From contig JAKBCT010000032.1 of assembly GCA_021807655.1 (NCBI GenBank), positions 1 to 8,462 on the forward strand: DNA of 8,462 bases, in the 5' to 3' direction. Every line of letters begins with the position of its first letter. Position 1 is the stretch's first letter. Made by a program: the position numbers and the translations under genes. The stretch is from Actinomycetes bacterium. Its GTDB lineage: Bacteria > Actinomycetota > Acidimicrobiia > Acidimicrobiales > RAAP-2. Positions 1 to 7,004 of the stretch are shown piece after piece. Under the pieces are notes generated by a model. It was given only the letters and a program-made list of their open reading frames with translations, had not been told where the DNA came from and searched no databases.

Positions 1-138
1 GTCATCGAACCCGTTCCGGAACATCCGCGACCACCGGGAGGGCCCGCGTCGTCGGCGAGCCCGTTGACGACCCCCGTGACGCCGCGGGCGGCCCCGAGCC
101 AGGACGACACGTTCCCCGTCGACCCGTCGCTGAACTGA
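1..138 (+). CDS. C-terminal tail of a Tat translocase subunit (TatA/TatB-like), partial
   Basis: An open frame enters from the left edge in frame 1 and ends at TGA 136-138, giving 45 residues. They are rich in proline, alanine, serine and threonine with a few acidic residues (ending DPSLN) and have no membrane segment or domain, so the tail looks disordered. TatA and TatB proteins have an N-terminal membrane helix, an amphipathic helix and just such a variable polar tail. The next gene is tatC, 6 bases downstream of the stop if its GTG start is used, and actinobacteria commonly place tatA or tatB there. The assignment rests on context; the diagnostic N-terminal part lies outside the window, so TatA and TatB cannot be told apart and another protein is possible. 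That this is the coding frame is fairly secure. Confidence 0.55.
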   Translation, partial: VIEPVPEHPRPPGGPASSASPLTTPVTPRAAPSQDDTFPVDPSLN

Positions 139-144
139 GTCGGC

Positions 145-873
145 GTGTCTTCGTTTCGAAAGGCCGAGTCCGGGATGACCCTGGCCGAACACCTCGCCGA
201 GGCCCGGCGGCGCTTTCTGATCTCGTCAGCCGCGATCATCGTCTTCGGCATCGCCGCGTTCATGCTCTACTCGCCGATCCTGCGGATCCTCCAACAGCCC
301 TACTGCCACGCCGAACCGAAACACTGCCTGTTCCTCGTGACCAACCCACTCGACGGGTTGACGCTGCGCATCAAGATCGCCTTCTTCGGCGGTCTGCTGT
401 TCGCCTCACCCATCGTCTTTTGGCACGTGTGGCGCTTCATCACGCCGGGACTGAAGGCCTCGGAGCGGCGCTACGCCGTACCGTTCGTCTCGGCGTCCCT
501 CACCTTCTTCGGCGCCGGTGTGGTGGTCGCCTACTTCAGCTTCGGCCACGCGATCCGATTCCTCGTGTCCATCGGTGGTCCCTCGCTCGTCTCGTACTAC
601 AACCCGAACCAATACCTCGGACTCTTCGTGATGATGATGTTCATCTTCGGCGTGACCTTCGAGTTTCCCGTGGTGCTCGTCGCGCTCGAGCTCGCCCACG
701 TCGTGACGCCTCGTCAACTCCTGCACTCGTGGCGCTACGCGCTGATCGCCATCACCATCGCGGCGGCCGTCTTCACCCCGAGCGGCGATCCCTTGTCGAT
801 GCTCGCGCTCGCGGTCCCGCTCACCGCCTTCTACTTCCTCGCCATCGGGGTCGGTAAGCTGCTTCGCCGGTGA
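145..873 (+). CDS. tatC: Sec-independent protein translocase TatC
   Basis: TatC is the multispanning membrane core of the twin-arginine translocase; with TatB it recognises twin-arginine signal peptides and recruits TatA to export folded proteins. The 242-residue product has six probable membrane segments (about 24-46, 76-96, 112-136, 158-182, 195-211, 216-236). Family signatures are the N-terminal MTLAEHLAEARRR with Glu15, FITPGLKASER at 98-108, FGVTFEFP at 168-175 with conserved Glu173, and FTPSGDP at 210-216. The first periplasmic loop carries Cys54 and Cys61, as in the M. tuberculosis protein as I recall it. The start is uncertain: GTG 145 has no ribosome site, whereas the in-frame ATG at 175 follows GAAAGG (158-163) by 11 bases and would begin right at the conserved MTLAEHL; many TatC proteins begin there, although mycobacterial ones are longer. 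The stop overlaps the helicase start (GTGA). Length is normal and nothing looks broken. Confidence 0.97.
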   Translation: MSSFRKAESGMTLAEHLAEARRRFLISSAAIIVFGIAAFMLYSPILRILQQPYCHAEPKHCLFLVTNPLDGLTLRIKIAFFGGLLFASPIVFWHVWRFITPGLKASERRYAVPFVSASLTFFGAGVVVAYFSFGHAIRFLVSIGGPSLVSYYNPNQYLGLFVMMMFIFGVTFEFPVVLVALELAHVVTPRQLLHSWRYALIAITIAAAVFTPSGDPLSMLALAVPLTAFYFLAIGVGKLLRR

Positions 874-2996
874 AGCGCGATCTGCGATCGACCTTCGTCG
901 ACGAGCTCGGCTTCGGACTCGACGACTTCCAGCGCTCCGCGCTCGACGCCGTCGACCGCGGGGTCAACGTCCTCGTGAGTGCCCCGACCGGATCCGGTAA
1001 GACCCTGATCGCGACCTACGCGATTACCCAAACGACCCATCGGGCGCGCCGCGCCTTCTACACGACCCCGCTCAAGGCCCTCTCGAACCAGAAGTACCAC
1101 GAACTGGTGGACCGATTCGGCGCCGAGCGGGTCGGACTGCTCACCGGAGACACCTCGATCAACCGAAGCGCCGAGATCGTCGTCATGACCACCGAGGTGC
1201 TGCGCAACATGCTGCTCACCGATTCCGCTCAGTTGCGCACCCTCGGTCTCGTCGTGCTCGACGAGGTCCACTACCTCCAAGACCCCTATCGCGGCGGCGT
1301 CTGGGAAGAGGTCCTCATCCTCACGCCGCCGTCGATCCAGTTCGTCGCGCTCTCGGCGACCGTGGGCAACGCCACCTTCCTCGGCGAATGGCTCACCGAA
1401 GTCCGTGGGCCGACCGAGGTCGTGATCGAGGCGAATCGGCCGATCACGTTGCACAACCACGTGGCCGTCGTGCGGCGCGGCCAGAGCGCCGCCGAGATCG
1501 ATGACCTGTTGGTCGAGGGTCGCCTGGCCGACGGCGCGCGGCGCATCGACAATCTCATGAAGGCGTCACGCAAATTCCGTCCGGGTCCCAAATGGCGCGG
1601 CCCTCGCTCGTCGGCGCCGCCGCCGCCCTTTAGGACGCCGCGACGAAGTGAACTGTTGCGCGCGCTTGAGACCGACGACCTGCTGCCGGCGATCGTCTTC
1701 ATCTTCTCGCGCGCGGCCTGCGACGACGCCGTCTCGCAGTGCCGGCGCGATGGGTTGCGCTTCACCTCGAGTGACGAGCGCGCCGAGATCGAGCGGATCG
1801 CCGAACTGCGGCTGTCGAGTTTCACCGACGACGACCTGCGAGCCCTCGAGTACGGCGACTTCCTCGAAGGTCTCGGCCGCGGACTCGCCGCCCACCACGC
1901 CGGCATGGTCCCGGCCTTTCGCGAGATCGTCGAGGCCTGTTTCGAGCGCAACCTGCTCGGCGCGGTGTTCGCGACCGAGACCCTGGCGCTCGGGGTGAAC
2001 ATGCCCGCGCGAACGGTCGCCCTCGAGCGCTTCACCAAGTACTCCGACGCCGGGCGCCAGTTCCTCACGAGCGCGGAGTACTCCCAGATGACGGGCCGAG
2101 CGGGACGCCGGGGCCTCGACGACGAGGGCCACGCCGTCGTGTGCTTCAGCCCCGAGATCGCGCTGTTCGACGTCGGACGCGTCGCCCTGGCGGCGCCGGG
2201 GGACTTGCACTCGTCGTTTCGCCCGACCTACAACTTCACCGCCAACCTCATCAATCACTTCGATCAGGAGACGGCGACCAACGTCGTCGAACGATCCTTC
2301 GCCCAGTTCGAGTCCGCGCGGCGCCCCGGCGCCTCCAAGCGATCCCTCAGTGAGCAACTGCGCGCGCGCCACCACGTCCTCGAAGCGCTCGGCTACGCCG
2401 ACGGGTGGCGGCTGAACGCCGACGGCCAGCTCCTGCGCGCGCTGTACCACGAGAGTGACCTCTTGGTGGCCGAGGCCCTGCGCGAAGGCCTCTTCGACGG
2501 GCTCGACGCCGCCGCCTTCGCCGGGCTCGCGTCGTGCTTCGTCTACGAGCCGCGTCGCGCCCGCCGGGCGCCCAACGCGGCCAAGACCGTCTCGACGAAG
2601 AAGCGGCGTTCGATACCCGATCGCATCGGTAATGACCGGCGCGTCTCGCTCGACGAACGCATCCGATCGCTCGGCGTCATCGCGGCGACCGTCCGCGGGG
2701 TCGAAGACCAGTTCCAGGTGCCCCACGGTCGCGACCCCGACGGCGCCTTCGCCACGACCATCACGGCCTGGTCGAGGGGAGCGGCGCTCGGCACCGTCCT
2801 GGACGTCGCCGACGTCGAGATCGGCCAGACCTCGCCGGGGGACTTCGTTCGCATCGCCAAGCAGGTCGCCGATCTGTGCGAACAGTTGGCGCGCCTGGGC
2901 CAGCTCGGCGACCTGGCCGACCAGGCGGCGCTCGCGCGCGATTCGCTGGTGCGTAGCGTCGTCGCGAGCGCGACGACGGTCCACCCCTTGGCCTAG
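870..2996 (+). CDS. helY: HelY-like Ski2/Mtr4-family DEVH helicase, compact form
   Basis: Superfamily 2 helicase of the Ski2/Mtr4 type; these ATP-driven enzymes unwind RNA, though the physiological target of bacterial HelY is not well established. Visible motifs: FQ at 20-21, Walker A APTGSGKT 38-45, TTPLKALSNQK 65-75, DEVH 131-134, SAT 162-164, AIVFIFSRAACD 274-285, HHAGM 342-346, ETLALGVNMPAR 370-381 and QMTGRAGRRGLD 406-417. Residues from about 590 (ITAWSRG, GDFVRIAKQ) match the C-terminal DSHCT domain. A basic, proline-rich linker (about 231-262) separates the RecA domains. The protein has 708 residues against about 906 for M. tuberculosis HelY; the missing part lies between SFAQF (476-480) and LRARHHVLEALGY (about 498-509), where the homologue carries its insertion. 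The GTG start overlaps the tatC stop as GTGA, indicating translational coupling, and its distance to GLDDFQ fits the homologue. tatC-helY order is shared with mycobacteria. Confidence 0.93.
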   Translation: MKRDLRSTFVDELGFGLDDFQRSALDAVDRGVNVLVSAPTGSGKTLIATYAITQTTHRARRAFYTTPLKALSNQKYHELVDRFGAERVGLLTGDTSINRSAEIVVMTTEVLRNMLLTDSAQLRTLGLVVLDEVHYLQDPYRGGVWEEVLILTPPSIQFVALSATVGNATFLGEWLTEVRGPTEVVIEANRPITLHNHVAVVRRGQSAAEIDDLLVEGRLADGARRIDNLMKASRKFRPGPKWRGPRSSAPPPPFRTPRRSELLRALETDDLLPAIVFIFSRAACDDAVSQCRRDGLRFTSSDERAEIERIAELRLSSFTDDDLRALEYGDFLEGLGRGLAAHHAGMVPAFREIVEACFERNLLGAVFATETLALGVNMPARTVALERFTKYSDAGRQFLTSAEYSQMTGRAGRRGLDDEGHAVVCFSPEIALFDVGRVALAAPGDLHSSFRPTYNFTANLINHFDQETATNVVERSFAQFESARRPGASKRSLSEQLRARHHVLEALGYADGWRLNADGQLLRALYHESDLLVAEALREGLFDGLDAAAFAGLASCFVYEPRRARRAPNAAKTVSTKKRRSIPDRIGNDRRVSLDERIRSLGVIAATVRGVEDQFQVPHGRDPDGAFATTITAWSRGAALGTVLDVADVEIGQTSPGDFVRIAKQVADLCEQLARLGQLGDLADQAALARDSLVRSVVASATTVHPLA

Positions 2997-3005
2997 CGCG
3001 GGCCC

Positions 3006-3011
3006 TAACCT
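3006..3011 (+). promoter_or_regulatory. Candidate -10 element (TAACCT) for the double ThyX gene
   Basis: TAACCT fits the actinobacterial TANNNT -10 pattern and lies 9 bases before the ATG at 3021. The 24-base gap after the helicase stop holds no Shine-Dalgarno-like sequence, so a leaderless transcript beginning at or just before the ATG is possible. No convincing -35 hexamer is seen at 16-18 bases; TTGGCC at 2988-2993 is too close. The gene could equally be read through from the helicase. Confidence 0.35.
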
Positions 3012-3020
3012 CTACGTGTC

Positions 3021-4646
<1,626 letters not shown>

Positions 4647-4686
4647 CAGATTCGTCAGGGTCACGCACGCCGACGCAAAAAGGTTC

Positions 4687-4692
4687 TACACT
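4687..4692 (+). promoter_or_regulatory. Candidate -10 element (TACACT) for the DUF4193 gene
   Basis: TACACT fits TANNNT and lies in the 71-base gap between the ThyX-like gene and the DUF4193 gene, placing a start site near 4699 and a leader of about 20 bases that would contain the strong ribosome site. No good -35 hexamer is apparent at 16-18 bases upstream. The gap also shows no hairpin followed by a T-run, so I see no terminator after the ThyX-like gene. Confidence 0.35.
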
Positions 4693-4703
4693 GCCAGCGC
4701 TAC

Positions 4704-4711
4704 GGAGAGGG
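4704..4711 (+). promoter_or_regulatory. Shine-Dalgarno sequence GGAGAGGG
   Basis: This purine run is six bases (AATTAG) before the ATG at 4718 and is the only strong ribosome binding site in the window. It fixes the start of the DUF4193 gene and suggests high translation, unlike the neighbouring genes, which have weak or no such sites. Confidence 0.8.
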
Positions 4712-4717
4712 AATTAG

Positions 4718-5188
4718 ATGGTGCGCGACAGCGAAAACGACGAGGTATTCGACGAAGAGGAGCTCGCGGAGGGCTTCGATGAGGAGATCGTGGGCGACGA
4801 TATCGACGCCGACGAGCTCGCCGACGACGACCTTGAGGTCGACGCACTGGAAGTCGACGAAGCCGCCGATGACGCTGACCTGGTAGAGGACGTCGAAGAC
4901 GGCGAGGACGTCGTCGAGGCGGTCGTCGCGGTCATTGAGGACGACGACGACGTCGTGGACGATTCGGACGTCGAATTGGCCCTCGACGAGGTACTCGCCG
5001 AGACGATCCTGCGCACCAGCGTGCCCGAGGACGACGACGAAGTCAGTGACCCCGAACTCGGAGTCGACGTCACCGAGGCGATTTTGCCCAAGCAGGACGA
5101 CGAGTTCCGTTGTTCGTCGTGCCGACTCCTCAAGAAGACGAGTCAGCTCGCCGACACGTCGCACATGCTCTGTCGCGACTGCGTCTAG
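4718..5188 (+). CDS. DUF4193 family protein: acidic N-terminal region plus C-terminal zinc ribbon
   Basis: Cytosolic protein of unknown function, 156 residues. The C-terminal 35 residues (about 122-156) read ILPKQDDEF, CSSC, then CRDC near the end; the four cysteines at 132, 135, 152 and 155 form a CxxC-x16-CxxC pattern that probably binds zinc. This matches the C-terminal signature of DUF4193, an actinobacterial family whose M. tuberculosis member Rv2699c has about 100 residues. The rest, residues 4-120, is dominated by Asp and Glu with alternating Val, Leu and Ala and almost no basic residues, so it is strongly negative and probably flexible; it is longer than in the mycobacterial homologue. 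A strong ribosome site supports the ATG. It follows the ThyX-like gene by 71 bases and precedes an acetyltransferase by 19. As I recall, DUF4193 lies close to dut in mycobacteria. Possible roles, such as protein binding or nucleic-acid mimicry, are speculation. Confidence 0.88.
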   Translation: MVRDSENDEVFDEEELAEGFDEEIVGDDIDADELADDDLEVDALEVDEAADDADLVEDVEDGEDVVEAVVAVIEDDDDVVDDSDVELALDEVLAETILRTSVPEDDDEVSDPELGVDVTEAILPKQDDEFRCSSCRLLKKTSQLADTSHMLCRDCV

Positions 5189-5207
5189 TCCCGCACCTGA
5201 TCGCGCC

Positions 5208-5600
5208 ATGATCGAACGCGTGCGCGAGGTTGAGCCGGGCCTAGCGAGCCTGTGGCACGACGCCCTCATCGAGGTAGCGGCGCGCCGGGGCGGGCGCCGC
5301 TACCTCGATGAGCTGCTCGACGACGAGCCCGACGCGAAACTACTCGCCTTCGCGGCCGCTGGCGCGCTGTGGCGCGACGGCGCCTCGTCGTTCATGGTCG
5401 TGTCGCACCGGGTGATCGTGGCGCTGTACGTGGAACCCGGCCATCGACGCCAGGGGAGGGGACGGGCCCTCGTGGACTTCGCTCGATCGGGCGAGCCGCG
5501 CGCGCGCGACGCCCTGGCACTCCCGGGTGACCGCGCGACCAAGTCGCTCTATGAATCAGTGGGCTGGAAGGCGCGACTGCTTACGCTGGGCGACGAGTAG
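5208..5600 (+). CDS. GNAT-family N-acetyltransferase, small
   Basis: GNAT enzymes transfer an acetyl group from acetyl-CoA to an amine of a small molecule or protein. The 130-residue product shows the acetyl-CoA binding motif A, VALYVEPGHRRQGRGRALVDF (71-91) with RRQGRG in the Q/RxxGxG/A position, and a motif-B-like DRATKSLYESVGW (108-120). The N-terminal half is less conserved, and the protein is slightly shorter than the usual 140-160 residues; the second half of motif A runs straight into a short loop before motif B. The frame is open from 4935, but the part before 5208 lies over the DUF4193 gene and is only a shadow, so I start at ATG 5208. GTG 5220 is an alternative; neither has a clear ribosome site, so coupling to the DUF4193 gene 19 bases upstream is likely. 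The end overlaps the convergent minus-strand gene by 20 bases. The substrate cannot be inferred. Confidence 0.82.
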   Translation: MIERVREVEPGLASLWHDALIEVAARRGGRRYLDELLDDEPDAKLLAFAAAGALWRDGASSFMVVSHRVIVALYVEPGHRRQGRGRALVDFARSGEPRARDALALPGDRATKSLYESVGWKARLLTLGDE

Positions 5601-6918
5601 CCGGTCGGCGCGTCGGACGCGCGATCGGCGGCGGCGGCGGAACCTTGATGCCGAGCAACTTCGCCAGCTCGGGGATCGCGCCGGCGTTCTTCACGGCCAG
5701 GGCGTGGCACTCGGGGTCCTCGGGGATCCCGACGGGCTTGACGTTGCGACGGATCGAGGTCTCGACGGCCAGGGTCACGATCTCGCGCCAGCGCGCGGGC
5801 TCCTGCTCGGCGGTGAGCGACGACGAGACCAGGGCGATCACCTTGGTCGCCATCTCGGCGCTGATGCGCGTCGACATGTCCGGGGGTCGGATCACGAGTT
5901 CGAGCGCCGTCACCGGGTTCTCGGCCGCGACCGCGGCCTCGAGCTTCTCCACCCACTGGGTGCGAAGCGTCTCGACGCGGGCCGTGAGCGTGGCCTGGAG
6001 CTCCTTTAACTGGGTGCGGGCCTCGTCATCCAGTGACACGGTCTTGGCCGAGGTCACCACCGCGCGCAGGTCGCGCAAACGCAGTTCGCGTCCGGCCGCG
6101 ATCCCACCGGCCGCACGGTCCTTCCACATGGCCAGGTTCGTGCGCCCGAGCAAGTCCTCGGCGATGCGGTCGATGGTCACCGGGTCCACGGTCGGACGAC
6201 CCTGGTCCGTGGCGTTCTTGTTCTGCTCGGCGACCGCGGTGCGAACCGCCGGGATGCCCCCGCGCAGCAGCTGCTCGGCGACGGGCAACTGCTCGGGCGA
6301 CAGGGTCGCGAGCAGGGCGTTGCGGTGGGTCGTCGTGACCGGGGGACCGGCCGGACGGGCCGGGCGCTCGGGTCGCGCACCGCGGGTCGCGGGACGCGCA
6401 CTGCGGCTCGGACGCTCACTACGCTCACCGCGCTCGCTGTGTTCACCACGCTCGGTACGCGCGGGGCGATCGGGGCGATCGGTCCGGTCAGGACGGTCGC
6501 CGGGCGCGGCCCCGTCACGAGCCGGTCGGCTCGAGGGTCGCCGTGACGGCTCGCGTCGCGCACCGTCACGACCAGCGCCGCGACCACGCGCGCCGTCGCG
6601 ATCGTCGTCTCGACGCGGACCGCGACCCTTGGTCGCGTAGGTGACCACGACGTCGGGCACGGGCTTGGTGCTCGGCAGCAGTTCGATGCGCTCCTGGCGC
6701 GGGTCGAGCGGCGAGGCGGTCTTCGGCGGCATCACCGAAATGACCTCGAGCCCCTCCATGTATTGCTCGATGTCAGCCCGGTAGACGCCACCGACGACGG
6801 GGCCACCAGGCACCAAATCGACGTTGAGCACCCCCTTGGGCATCTTCGCGCCGGCGGCGCGCCACGTGGCGACCTCACCCTGCAAACTAGTAATTTCGAT
6901 CTCGATGCGACGAGGCAT
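5581..6918 (-). CDS. Conserved protein of unknown function with Arg-rich disordered centre
   Basis: I do not recognise a characterised function. The 445-residue protein has three parts. Residues 1-95 form a compact, beta-rich domain beginning MPRRIEIEITS, with VATWRAAGAKMPKGVL (16-31) and a valine-rich end at 88-95; it resembles, from memory, the N-terminus of hypothetical proteins in Acidimicrobiia and might be a small barrel such as an OB- or S1-like fold. Residues 96-195 are low complexity, rich in Arg, Asp, Pro, Gly and Ser, with imperfect DRPDR and SERGER repeats. Residues 196-430 are predicted helical (for example LSPEQLPVAEQLLRGG, 206-221), and the end is a PPPPP and Arg/Pro tail. No signal peptide or membrane segment is seen. 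Arg/Gly-Asp tracts next to a possible barrel suggest RNA binding, but this is inference. The ATG has no ribosome site; TAGATT lies 8 bases upstream. It converges with the acetyltransferase gene and diverges from the HtrA gene. Confidence 0.85.
   Translation of the reverse strand: MPRRIEIEITSLQGEVATWRAAGAKMPKGVLNVDLVPGGPVVGGVYRADIEQYMEGLEVISVMPPKTASPLDPRQERIELLPSTKPVPDVVVTYATKGRGPRRDDDRDGARGRGAGRDGARREPSRRPSSRPARDGAAPGDRPDRTDRPDRPARTERGEHSERGERSERPSRSARPATRGARPERPARPAGPPVTTTHRNALLATLSPEQLPVAEQLLRGGIPAVRTAVAEQNKNATDQGRPTVDPVTIDRIAEDLLGRTNLAMWKDRAAGGIAAGRELRLRDLRAVVTSAKTVSLDDEARTQLKELQATLTARVETLRTQWVEKLEAAVAAENPVTALELVIRPPDMSTRISAEMATKVIALVSSSLTAEQEPARWREIVTLAVETSIRRNVKPVGIPEDPECHALAVKNAGAIPELAKLLGIKVPPPPPIARPTRRPATRRPA
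6349..6633 (-). repeat. Low-complexity Arg-rich segment (RD/RP/SERGER repeats) within the unknown protein
   Basis: This stretch codes for residues 96-190 of the minus-strand protein. It contains short imperfect tandem units such as DRPDRTDRPDRP (141-152), ERGEHSERGERSERP (157-171) and ARPERPARP (181-189). In the DNA these appear as repeated CGGGGCGAT-like and CGCTCAC-like units around 6410-6500. The units vary in sequence, so they look like old slippage in a disordered linker rather than a recent tandem array. Length variation between strains would be expected here. Confidence 0.6.
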
Positions 6919-6926
6919 AGGGCACT

Positions 6927-6932
6927 AATCTA
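6927..6932 (-). promoter_or_regulatory. Candidate -10 element (TAGATT, minus strand) for the unknown protein gene
   Basis: On the minus strand TAGATT sits 8 bases before the ATG at 6918, with no Shine-Dalgarno sequence between. This spacing puts the transcription start at or within a few bases of the ATG, as in leaderless actinobacterial genes. No strong -35 is visible. Confidence 0.45.
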
Positions 6933-6992
6933 CTCGGTTTCGTCATGGCGAACATTTCGTTCCCGTTTAGTCGTTTATTACTTTGCGGTGTC

Positions 6993-6998
6993 TAGCAT
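6993..6998 (+). promoter_or_regulatory. Candidate -10 element (TAGCAT) for the HtrA-like protease gene
   Basis: TAGCAT lies 6 bases before the GTG at 7005, with no ribosome site between, so the message would begin at or next to the start codon. The preceding bases (6961-6985) are T-rich compared with the surrounding DNA, as expected of promoter DNA, but no clear -35 hexamer is seen. It is back-to-back with the minus-strand -10 at 6927-6932, so the 86-base gap appears to be a divergent promoter region. Confidence 0.45.
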
Positions 6999-7004
6999 GA
7001 CCAC

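Noticed and set aside
1566..2984. 472-codon open frame antisense to the helicase
   Set aside because: All helicase motifs are on the plus strand in one intact frame; the antisense protein is Arg/Glu/Val low-complexity without motifs.
4647..4717. Possible terminator after the ThyX-like gene
   Set aside because: There is an A-run (CAAAAAGG near 4676-4683) but no stable hairpin followed by a T-run on the plus strand.
4749..5045. GAC/GAG-rich stretch as a possible DNA repeat array
   Set aside because: The units are irregular and simply reflect Asp and Glu codons of the acidic protein; no fixed repeat length is seen.
4935..5207. N-terminal extension of the acetyltransferase into the DUF4193 gene
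   Set aside because: The extension is Ser/Thr/Arg/Pro-rich out-of-frame translation of the acidic Asp codons and has no GNAT similarity; ATG 5208 gives a normal small GNAT.
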